From Diplolepis rosae (lineage: Eukaryota > Arthropoda > Insecta > Hymenoptera > Diplolepididae): a DNA stretch of 64,000 nt. The position numbers and the translations under genes were made by a program. The stretch lies in contig JAPYXD010000466.1 of assembly GCA_030998225.1 (NCBI GenBank), forward strand, positions 6,985,001 to 7,049,000, written 5' to 3'. Of the stretch, positions 23,201-35,200 are shown piece by piece. Each line of letters starts with the position of its first letter. Position 1 is the stretch's first letter. Under the pieces are notes generated by a model that was given only the letters and a program-made list of their open reading frames with translations, ran no database searches and was not told where the DNA came from.

Positions 23201-26200
23201 TAGTTAAAAAAACGAAACTTGATTACCTATTTTTGTTATAGTAAAATATTTTCTTAGTTTTAAAGCTTTTGACGGTGAATTTAGGAAAAATATTTTCAAT
23301 TAAAATTTTTGTTAAGAAAAAAAAAAAAAAATTAATTCCACTCACCTTCCACCTCAAGGCGCACTTTTTTGAGAATTCCTGGAAAACAATGTTTTCCTCG
23401 GGGTGTTTTTTCTTGTGCTCTTGACGACACGTTTGAACGAAGAACGCATAAGCGGTCATCCTTCCTCTTGGTTTCGTTGCCTTTCCTCTTGGCATTTTTT
23501 CTTGTTGCAAACTCTGCGCGTTATTTTGTTGAAGGTTATTCTGTTGCTGCGTTAGCTGTTGTAACTGATGCTAAAATGAAAAAAGAAAGGCGATATTAAA
23601 AATCTCCAAAAATATATAATTTTTTCAATTTTATTCACTATAAATTTATTACTTAGTTTACGAAAAACTATATTTTGTCATTCATATCACGACATTATCA
23701 AACTAAATTCAATTTATTAAATTCAGATTCAAGTAAAACTTAATATTTCAATTGCAAATTGAATTCTTCAAAACTGCTTTAAAAGTTAATCTCAAATATG
23801 AAATAAGTCACCAGATATCTTTGCCAACGTGTTTAACATCTTTTCGCTAAATAAAACGCGCAAACAAAAATTAAAAAATACATTTTTTTATTTTTTACCA
23901 AGCTAATAACGAGGACAGTTTAAAAAATACTATCCTGTAAGACACTACTCGTGCGATTGAACTTCAGATGAAGAACGAGCATTGAAGTTTCAGTTATTTG
24001 CACGAATCCCGAGTCTTCGTATCAGCCTCAAGTGTAAGCAAAAATAACGCTTCTAATGCACAAATACGCGGAGCTGCACGTGCAAATACTCCATCATCAG
24101 GGAATTCGTGGGAATATTATTAAAACACTTGAAATCATCCTCTCTTTCAAATTTAAAGAAATATTTAACACTTATTTTTCACTTAAATATGTATTACTTT
24201 TCAATGCATTATTTTAAAAATCTTTTAATTTATGTATAATTAATCCGGAAATCATTATAACATAATTGGTAATAAATGACGGCAAGAACCAAAAACAACA
24301 AGTTTCTTCAAACATAATTTTTAACTAATTACTAATCAAAAGTAAATGATAAAAATTAGTAATAAATTCCTTTGGCAAATTCGAATATTAACGAAGTCGG
24401 TTATTCAATGTCTTCAAAGTCTTGTTGTCACAACAGTGATCACCTTTGAAGGTGACATTTATCAAGAAAGGTTACTTTCGTTTCACTTTCAGTCTTATCC
24501 AGTTCTCTTGTTCGTGTTTACAGAAACTAAAGCAATAAACTTGGTTTTCATTCTCGTCACACTCTAGAGAATCTCCCAAGGCCAAGATTAGTCCTACATA
24601 CACTTCCGGGAACAAATTTATAACTAGTAACTTCTATATTTGATGTAAAAAAATGTAATTTCTTTTTCCAATAATATACCATTCAACTTATTCTTAATTG
24701 TTTTTATACTGTCAAAAAAATTTTGAAGAAAATTATCAATTATTTTGTAAATTTTTTCTAAAGAAGCTTTACTAGCAGATATTTAAATATAACATAAATT
24801 TTTTATGCAATTTCCAGTAAAAAAAATACATCCAAATGATAATAACTTAACTGCTTTTTAGTAATTTTTAAGTAATGATTAATACAATTCTATCAGCCGA
24901 TATTTATGTGATCAAAAATTAGATAAGCATTAAGGAATTGAGGAAAGTTTGGAGATGGTTCCATTTACGATTTATAGAGATGTCATGCATATTAACGAAA
25001 TTGAAAAATTTATGTATGAGAAACCAGATTTAGTTTCTACATGTTTATGTAAAAGATAATTAAAATTGAATAATCTGAACCAGAAATAGAATGTCTACGC
25101 AGGTTTGCATACGGCCAAAAAAATTTACTTTATTAAATCAAATCATTTTGTCAAAAAAAAAAAAAAAAAATTCAGTTGAATGAACTGAAATATTTGTTTA
25201 ATCCGACTAAATTTCGGTTGGATCATTCAAATATTTTTCTAAGTATCTTTTCTACCATTTCCCAAAATTGTAAGATAGATTTTGCTTTGTTTTAGACATA
25301 AACAAGTAGAATCCTAAAATACACCAAAAAGTAAAAAGTGGTCCTAATTTAATAAAGTTAGATTCATTCAAGGCCGTATAGTAGACTTTTATATCACCAA
25401 TTATATACGACCGCTTTATAATTAAAATAATAATTTAAACAAATTTTCCATAGAAGGCAGTAATGTACTACATTTTCCTGCATTGCTGTTTTCTTCGGAA
25501 ATTTTTTAAAAATTATTATTTTATTAATAAAGCGGTCGTATATAATTTCTAATGACAGACCTTACCACATCACCTTAAGGTAGTGTTTTCATCCACGAAA
25601 ATTAGACCTCAAGCAAAAATAGATAATTTTGTTTTCAAGAATAGCAATATTATTATTGAAGGGCTATTTTGAAAGAGAAAAGATTATTTTACATGAAAAA
25701 AATTTGAAACACAGAAAAATAATTTTATTAATAAATTCAAATTAACCCAGCGCAGTCGAAAGCGTCATTTTTTCCACAGAAAGATTTTCAAATTCTTTAA
25801 AATATTTATTAATAAATTTTATTTTTGACCCAACTTTTTTTCTTATTGCTTCTTACCAAATTTTAAAAAATCATGCGATTCTAATAAATTATGAATCATT
25901 TTTTCAGAGAAACGATTTCCCACAACTTCACCATTTCTGATTTTTAAAAATAAATTCTTTAATGGCTAAAACCATTAAAAAAACATTTTCCAAAACGAAA
26001 TTTTTATAAACAATTTGCTGAATTTGATAATAATTTATTCATTTTCGAAAATTGGAAATGGTTAAGTTGTAGGGAATCTTTTTCTTGAAAAAGTGATTTG
26101 TAATTTATTAAAATCGCATAATTTTTTAAAATTTGGTAAGAAGCGATAAGAAAAAAAGTTGGGGCAAAATAAAATTTATTAATAAAATTATTTTTCTGTT

Positions 26201-29200
26201 TTTCAATTTTTTTTCATGGAAATTAATCTTTTCTCTTCCAAAATTACCCTTCAATAATAATATTGCTATTCTTGAAAGCAAAATTATCTATTTTTGCCTC
26301 AGGTCTAATTTTTGTGGATCAATTACCTTAACTATCTTAGCTATTAAGTTTTGTTTATCCGATAGACATCAGTAAACGTTGAGTAAAAAAGACTGTACAC
26401 GGAGAAAAATATTTGTCTAAAATTACCAAAATACATGTCGCTTTAGAATTTATCATGCGTTTCCAAATAGTTTGGAAATTTGAGACAAATATTTTCCGCC
26501 GTGTAATATACAATTAAAACGAATTGTGTTTAATTATCTTTAAATAAAAATTCCCAATTGTTCAAAAAATTTAATTAATAAATAAATTCATATTCTGAGA
26601 AATATTTAGTATATTATTCAAAATAAATAGTTTAATTCATAAGGGAATCAAATTATATAATTTTATATCGTCATTAATATGAAAATCCAATTTTCATTTG
26701 CATCCTGTTTCGATGAAAAATTTTACATTTTTTTTTTTTTTTTATAAATAAATAAAATAATTTATCCTGTTGAATAATATTCATTATTTTCCATGCATAA
26801 CATTACAAGTAAATGTTGAAAAAGAAATTTATCATATTTTCTCGATAATATACCGTAATATACCGGAAATTTCTGTTGCCTTCCCCAATTTTATATTACC
26901 GAGAATTTTCGAACTCTAAACTTACTATGCCAAACTTAGTTCCATTCTTGAAAACAAAACTAGTCTATCTACGTCTGTTTTTATTTCCTCTAGCGTTTAG
27001 TAAATTTTGAAAACAACATTTTATGTACTTTGGACACAAACATGTAGAACCCTAAAATCACTTTCACCTCGTAACCCGCAGGCGATCAAAAAATCTACAT
27101 TTGCGTCAAATTTAGCAGTCCGACGGATTTTTTTGCGGTGACAAGTAACATTACTTAACACAATGTAAACAAATTCAAATTACACGTGAGTATGATAAAA
27201 ATACCGACATGTTAAGGACATCTGGTTTGATTTCATTGAGGAATCAGTGAATGCGCCAAATGAACATAGATTTTGAATTTGATTAAAACGATAAAACTAT
27301 AACGATGTGTCTTTAATTTTTATTATATATAATATAATTATACACAATAATAATTACTTTATTTCTTTTTAGTGTTGATTAACCTAAAATGAACGAGTTC
27401 ATCGATCGATAAAATATATTGCTGGTTTTATTATTCCCACCTGAATATTTCACTGATTCAATAAGTGAGTTCAATCTATTTCACTGATTTATCAGTCGAA
27501 TTTCAGTAATTCTCAGTGAAATACTTATAGCTGCTACCTGCAGTGAATAGTGACTGCGAATCAGTGGCCGTTCACTGATTCGGGCTTATAGAGTGACATG
27601 ACTTAAAAGTTTGAAACGTTTGAAGTCGTTTTTTTTCGTAATTAATGTCCCATATAAGTTACAATCATTGATTGTCAACAAGATCTTGAAACGGACATTA
27701 ACGTGATGACGACATCAAAGTTGAGGTCTTTGACCATTGTAAAAATCGGGCTTCAATAACTGACGAACCAGACGACATTTTCGTTTGTATAGAAAAGCAG
27801 CAGAAGCAGCAGCAGCAGCAGCACGAACCGGAATCAATAGCGAGCGCAACGAAGGGGTGAGGGACAGACTAAGGGTACGACGTAATGGTGTAACCACCAG
27901 GCAAAACGCAGCCTCGACTTTATTAACGTTCTAAAATCAGCTCAGCCCCCTTCCCCCAATTTTCAAAGAACCAAGAAACATTTAGCTTGAAAAATAAAAA
28001 CGAAATTGTCTTCGGAATTCAACTCAATCTACCCTCTGACTAATAATGAAAAATTCGATTTTTATTTCAAAATATTTTATATTTACCTGGTCCTTAATTC
28101 AATCAAATAAACGTTCGAGCCAATTAGCCGGCTTAAGGGTATGCGATTCTCTGAAAAGAGTAGCAAGTTCATGTGAACAACTTAGTCCAGTTCCTATATG
28201 TTTACGTTAAAAATACATAAAATTTGTCTTCAAAATTTGGGAAATTATAGAGATTTTCTAAACCAAAAGTAGTCTATCTACATCCGCTTTTACCTTATCT
28301 ACCATTTCTCAAATTTTGAAAACAAAATTTCATTTACTTTAGACACAAAAATGTAGAAACCTAAAATCAATCAAATTTATTAATTTCCTGAGGATCATCA
28401 TATCCCTTTAAATTAAAATTATTTTTAGCCAAACCTTAAGTCAAAACTATTATGAGAGTAAATTTTAAATAAACAATTAGGTATGATAAATTACTATAAC
28501 ATAAAGAACTTTCTACTCTCTGAATCTGAATCAGTCAAATTTTCACTGATGGAATCAGTGATTTGCCTTTTTACTGATTCATCAGTGGAAACAACATTTT
28601 TCACTATTAAAGCAGTTAATTTTCACTGATTAATCAGTGAATAAATAATTACCACTGTTGAATCAGTTACTTTTAGCTGAAGTAATCAGTGAAATTTAAC
28701 TGATTCACAGTAACCTCTTTTTAGTTATTTGAATCGGTCAAATTTCACTGATAATCAGTAGATTTCCACTGATTCAGATTTAGAGAGTATGATTAAAATA
28801 TGTCCAGATTTCAGTAGTTATTTCTTTACTGAGATCGGCCTCGTCTGTCTTAATTTTAGCTTCAGGAAAAACTTAACTTCATTAAAGCAGATGTATTGTG
28901 TTAATCTGCTGAATTCAATTCACAAATGAAAGTAAGTCATACTTAATAAGAGCTTTAATCCTTACATCAAGTTATTGTACTTTAAAAGGCCATGGATCAA
29001 CTAGACCATATGATCGATATGGTAATGGTTTTGGCTGTAAACTTTTGTCTATGCAAAATAAGATATTAGGTCAAAACTTTTTGAGATCAAAGAAAAGGCA
29101 CTAAAGTAAGGTCTGTCAACTCTCAAATTATTATAATTATTAAAAAAAACATATTTCAGAAAAAAAAGTCTTTTTATTTAAAAAAAATCTTAGAATTGAC

Positions 29201-32200
29201 AGACTTTCCTTAGTGCATTTTCTTTGTTCTCAAAAAATAACAATATCGATCATATGGTGTGGTTGATCCATGGCCTTAAGGGGTTAGACCTGTGTGTCAC
29301 TTTCGAAAAATCGATTTTTTTTATTGCTTATTTCTAATCTAAAACATGTTAAAAAGACTTTTCCAAAAGGGTTTGTTCAAAACCAGCTTAGTTTTTGAGC
29401 TGCAAGACCTAAAGGCTCCCGCGGTCGGTTAATCAAAACAATGATTCATCCCGTTTTCAAACTTTGAGCTCGTTTTTCTCAAAACCGTGTTTTTCAAGTT
29501 GATGTGCAGGATTGCGGAAAATCTATTCAATCGATTCGGCTCAAATTTTTTGTAATTAATTTTTATGCATAATGCGAGATACTGACGTAGGGATTTCTGA
29601 AAAAAATATTTTCCCGTTTTACGGCTCCTTACGCTTCAAAAAAGAGGGAAAAATGAATTTTTTTTTGCAGAGCGCGCCATTTTGTCTATTTTCCAAAATT
29701 TACTAAATCCCTACGTCAGTACCTCGGCAACTTAATTACGAATAACGAAGTATTTTCGTTTTCGTTTCAGAAGAAAGATGCGTACTGTATCTTGCACACC
29801 GTTTGGGTCTGCCATTTTGAGGTCTGGTTCCCGCTTTGATCATTTATTTACTAAATTAATAACACCTTTGAAACAATTAATGTAAAATATTTAAGAATAA
29901 AGCGAGAGAATCGTGAAAGGAATAATTAAAAAATCTTAATTACTTTACCTACTCGGTGATCCTAAACAAGCGCTCGAAAATCGCTCTTGACACAGGTCTA
30001 GCCACTTAAGGACTGTAATAATTTGTTTACTTAAAACTACTTCCAAACCCTCATTTTGATGATGGAATTGTACTGAAGAGCAATTAAGGCCATGGATCAA
30101 TCGGACCACGTGACTAAATTATACATTTATTCGTTCATGTAAGATAACTTTTTTAATTTACAATGTATCTTTCTGATAATTTGGGAAACGTAACAAAAGA
30201 TAATAAAGCACGTCTGTTAACTTCTTTTTAGTAAAAATTTTGAAAAAAATTCGAAAACTTATCGACAATTACAGTTAACTGTAAAATTTTTTCCAAAATT
30301 TTCACTCATACAAAGTTGACAGACGTTCTCTATCGTGTTCTGTAGTATTTTCCAAATTTTCAGGAAGATATTTTGTAAAAGAAAAAAGTTATCTTACACG
30401 AACTTTTACAGGAATTTGGTCACATGATCTGGTTGATCCATGGCCTTGAAGTAAAAATAAATGAACTAAATTAACTTATCTATCAGTATTATTAAAATAA
30501 TTCAGATTAAGAGAGACAGCATGTTTGGATAGATTTATATTTTGTTTGTATCGAATTTTAGGCAAAAAAGTTTTACAACTTAGTCGAGTTTTGACATGTT
30601 TACGTTAAAAATATAGAAAATTTTTTTTCTCCAAATTAGGGAAATGGTAGAGAAGATGAAAACAGACCTAGATATACTACTTTTGCTTTTGACAATAATA
30701 AAAATTTCAAAGTGACGTGTGTGATAAGATGTCTGCTATTGTATTGACCCAAAATTCATAGAATTTTTGTTTATTTCTCGTTATTTTGACATAAGGTCAG
30801 ATTCTTTTTATTTTCTTCGATTAAAATTATCAATCTGACCCTATGCCAAAATAACGAGAAATGAACAAAAATTGAATAAAAATTTCCCCATTTATTTTGC
30901 TAAAATTGAACTTTTTTTCATTGTTCAACTCAAAAGTTGTCTATCTGCGTTCGTTTTCATCTTCTCTACCACTTCCTAAACTTTGAAAACAAAATTCTAC
31001 GTATTTTGGACTGGTGTCCACAATACAGAAAAAATATAGAAAAAACACATAGTAACTTAGTCAATAAAATTTTCTAATTTCTCAAGTATCACATGCCCTT
31101 AAGGCCATGAATCAATCAGTACAGGGTTGTGCCATTTAGACCTTCGGTATTTCAACATTGAATCACTATGACACTTTTCAGCTGATTTTGGTAAATGAGC
31201 AAGATTTGTTTAGGATATATTTTACCATTTCAAGATCGTGCTTCATAATCCTCCTTAGAGTCGTTCCACTCACGTTTAACTCCTGAGATTTGCGGCGATA
31301 CGACACATTTGGATTATCAGCAACACTGTCTCTTACTGCTTTAACAACTTCATCGGAGCGTCTCGGACGCGATCGAATGGGACGCTGGCGAGTTGCTACA
31401 GACCCATACTCGAAGAAATTTTTCACCAAACTACGAATTGTGTTGTCTGAAGGTGCTGAATTTCTCCCATATTTTTTACGATAAGCACGCACAGTTTTCA
31501 CAATTGAACGATTGTTTTCAATGTAAAACGCTACGATTTCAGCGCGTTCTTTCGGTGTGTATTGACTCATGGTTAAAATGGTACTGAATGACGTTTCAGA
31601 ATCGTGCTCATTTGTCAAAATCGGCTGAAAAACAACAGAGTTATTCAATGTTGAAATACCGAAGGTCTAGATGGCGCACCCTGTACAACTGACTAAATTA
31701 ATAAAATCAGTTTCCCCCAAGATTTTTCCATAATGAATTTTTAGGATGTAATAAAGGACATATTACATTGAAAAAAAAAATTCGACGATACAGACATAAT
31801 TGTGGTTCCTTGACCTATATTATATTGGAGATTTACCGAAAACCAAGGTTTGCTTGTATTAGTTCAGCCTGTATGTGTATTCCAAACATATGAATTACTA
31901 TTGCAGCAATATTTTTGATTACCTGTCAAATATATTTTGTTGAATTACTTAAAAACAATCAGCTATATTCATATGGCTGATAAATCCCAAGCATTTCATT
32001 CAGTGTAGCGGATGGCTGTAGACTTTAATTAGTTCTCAGCAATTGAAAAAAATTTAGTGTTGGTAAAACAAGAATCATTTCATAAGTCTTAAAATTTCAG
32101 CTCAAAAAATGTATTATTGTGGAAATCTCTTGGGGGAAACTGATTTTATTGATTTAGTCAGCTGTACTAGTTGATCCCTGGCCTAGAAATTAACTTAAGA

Positions 32201-35200
32201 CCGTGTAGTAGGGTCTGACGTCACCAATTATATACAACCACTTTAACAAAATAATAACTTTTAGAAATTTTTCAAAGAAGACAGCAAAGCGTTGCAGTTT
32301 TTCGCGTTGCTTACTTCTCTGGAAAATTTCTGAAAATTATTTTTTTATTAATAAAGTGGTCGTATGTAATTTGTAACGTCAGACCCAATCAAACAGCCTT
32401 AAAGCATACACTGTTAAAAATTTTTGGGATTTTACCAAATTTTTACAACATGGATGTATTAAATATAGTTTACTAGATAAACAGAAATCATTATTAATTG
32501 AGGAATCATTAGAAAATCAAAGATTTTTTAACCTAACCTAAAAGCAGCGGAAAAGTTCAAACCGAGTGCAATTCAAATATGTCATGATCTGGCATTCACC
32601 TGTCTAACCTGACCTGACATGTGCTCATGCGCAGATAAATCTTTCCCCGCTCGCCACCCAATTTTTCATGAAATAATGAAACTAACCGTGAGAAATTGAA
32701 AATTTTCACGTAAAAGTTTCAATGTTTCAACGAAATGTTTTATCGCTCACAACCCTACTGTCAGATATGACTACGCAGTGGAATTCTGCAACTTTAAGGA
32801 ATGGGAACTCGTGTATTTATAATTATTTAGGGACTCTATTTTGCGAAAATGCAAAAAATTTATTCAGCAAAGTAATATTATTTTTTAATAACAAATAATC
32901 CATTAAATAATATTCATAATTTAAAGAATTTGAAAATCTTTCTGTGGAAAAAATGACGCTTTCGACTGCGCTGGGATTCGAGCCCAGGTCTTTCGATTGC
33001 CGGTAGACCTGGGCTCGAATCCCAGCGCAGTCGAAAGCGTCATTTTTTCCACAGAAAGATTTTCAAATTCTTTAAATATTGAATTTATTTGCATTATTTG
33101 CGATATAAGAGTTTGAAATTGTCTACGAGGACACCTGTCGACAACGTATCCTATCTGATACGCGACTAGTGATCCTCCGATAATGTAGGCAGTGACAAAA
33201 ATTTCAAACTCAACTAATTAATTTGAAATATTCATAATATTTTTCATTATTTTTTTCTGTTTTCAAGGTTTTCAGAAAAAGTGGCAACCCTGCAAAATGT
33301 CACCATGATTTTTAAAAATTTCAAACGATTTAGTTCTTAGATTATACTTTTGGGTTATACTGAGGGTATAAAGTTGGTTCAACCGCACGATAAAAAAAAT
33401 CCATTCCCAGATCTGCCAACGAAATTAATAAGGTTTGCTTGAGAAAATAGATTATATCTCGCCCACCATCGTTTCTCGATTACAACTGCTTGCTTCAATG
33501 ACGTCATATAGTTGACCCTCCTGAGCAGTTTGCGACCAAAGTCAACCGTTAAGACATGAGAAACCAGATATATTTTTAATTAAAAATTATCTTTATCACG
33601 AAATTAAAATTCTAGATTTCAAGGTAGGAAAGGGATTTATTTTTATTTTTTAGTTATTACGTTTAACAAATAAGCAATAAAAAACTGAAATCCGTTGAAA
33701 AAATAGACATGCTTCAGTAGCCAAACAAAGCATCGCGTCAATAATCCAGGTGTTTCCTATACTCCTATACTAAGATTCAAAAATCTTGACTGGTAAACTA
33801 CAAAAGAACTACAAACAAATATAAAGAAAATAATATTGTGAATTGTTCAGAAAAAAAGTTATCGCACAAAATACTCCGAATGTTTGTGCGGACGTAAAAA
33901 TAACTGTTCAACTAATTTGTAAATGTTCGAAGCGAATGTGCATAATTCGAAATACCTCACTGAGAAAACAGTTTTGTTAAATCGACAAAAACATTTTTTT
34001 TGGTATTTATGGAACAAGATTATTTTTTTTATCAGTAAAACGTTTTACTAAATCAATTATATTTGGGTTATTTCAGCAAAATTTCTGTTGCATACATTTT
34101 TTCTCAGTGCTTGAAAATCGTTAATTCGAGAGAAAAATATTTTGTAAAGGCCTTCGAGTTTTCTAGAAACAATAGAAAAGTTCTGCAAATAAAACTTCAA
34201 TAAATAGATAAACATAGGGGTATTAAATTGAATATACTTTGTATATAAAAAGCAAGATTAATATACAAAATTTACACGTACTTTAAATTCCTAAAGCAAA
34301 TTGAAATTTTGATTATATAAATCTTGTATAAACATTATGTGCAGATATATTGTTTCAGTTTGATAATAAATAAAATACAAAGACATCTTCATTGTTTAAT
34401 ATACAAAATAAAATCAAAATAAGTATTGAATTGTTTTATTTACAAAAAGGGTTGTTTTGGCTTTTCAGCCAAAGTAAATTGAAGAGAGCTGATGTAGAAA
34501 ATTCCAAGTCTCAAGTGGATCTGGCCTTGAGCAATAAAAGAATAGTCGCCAGGGCTCGCACCTGTTCAGTCAGAAGAATTTTGTGCCTATTCAGATCGCG
34601 ATGTGGACATCCTTTAGTCACGTGTCCGTTTAAAGTGAGCATTATATGATGTAGATTTTTTTATTGAAAAGGATCGTAATAACCATATTGAATGATGAGT
34701 TGTAATGCACTGTTGTCTCATATAAATGAGAAAATATTTGTCAATTTAACAATAAACCAAAACAAACGAACAAAATAAGAAGTTTATCAAGAAAGCATCC
34801 CTTAAATTTTGAATTAATTCAGAATCTACTTTACAACTTAAATCATCATTAAAGCTGAGAACATTTATAATCTACGATGAAATTATTATTATTATTATTA
34901 TTATTATTCTATTAATTTATTTCTGAGATAAATTTTTCAATTCACAAAATATCATTCTCAACACCTTGGAAACATAATAAAATACAATAAAGTCTCCTAA
35001 CTTCTTTTAAGTAAAAATTGTGGAACATTTTTTTTTCCAGAAAAAATAAAATTTTTACTAAAACGAAATTGAAAGACATCTTTTATTATCATCTGTTGTT
35101 TTTCCTAAACTTTTAAAGATATTTTGTAAAATAAAAAAATTATCTTACAGGAATTAGGTCACGTGGTCCAATTGATCCATGACACTAAAAGGAATAAATA

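Larger units (their letters stand above)
31103..32173. mobile_element. GGCCATGGATCAACC-family MITE interrupted by a Tc1/mariner-like element
   Basis: The left end is GGCCATGAATCAATCAGTAC and the right end GTACTAGTTGATCCCTGGCC. The arms share ACTGACTAAATTAATAAAAT and CAGTTTCCCCCAAG with the mirrored sequence at 32115-32165. The insertion at 31122-31683 splits the left terminus. Confidence 0.75.

Noticed and set aside
27715..27897. Stand-alone protein with an Ala run on the minus strand
   Set aside because: Only 60 codons, low complexity, no homology I can name; kept only as a possible exon or promoter island.
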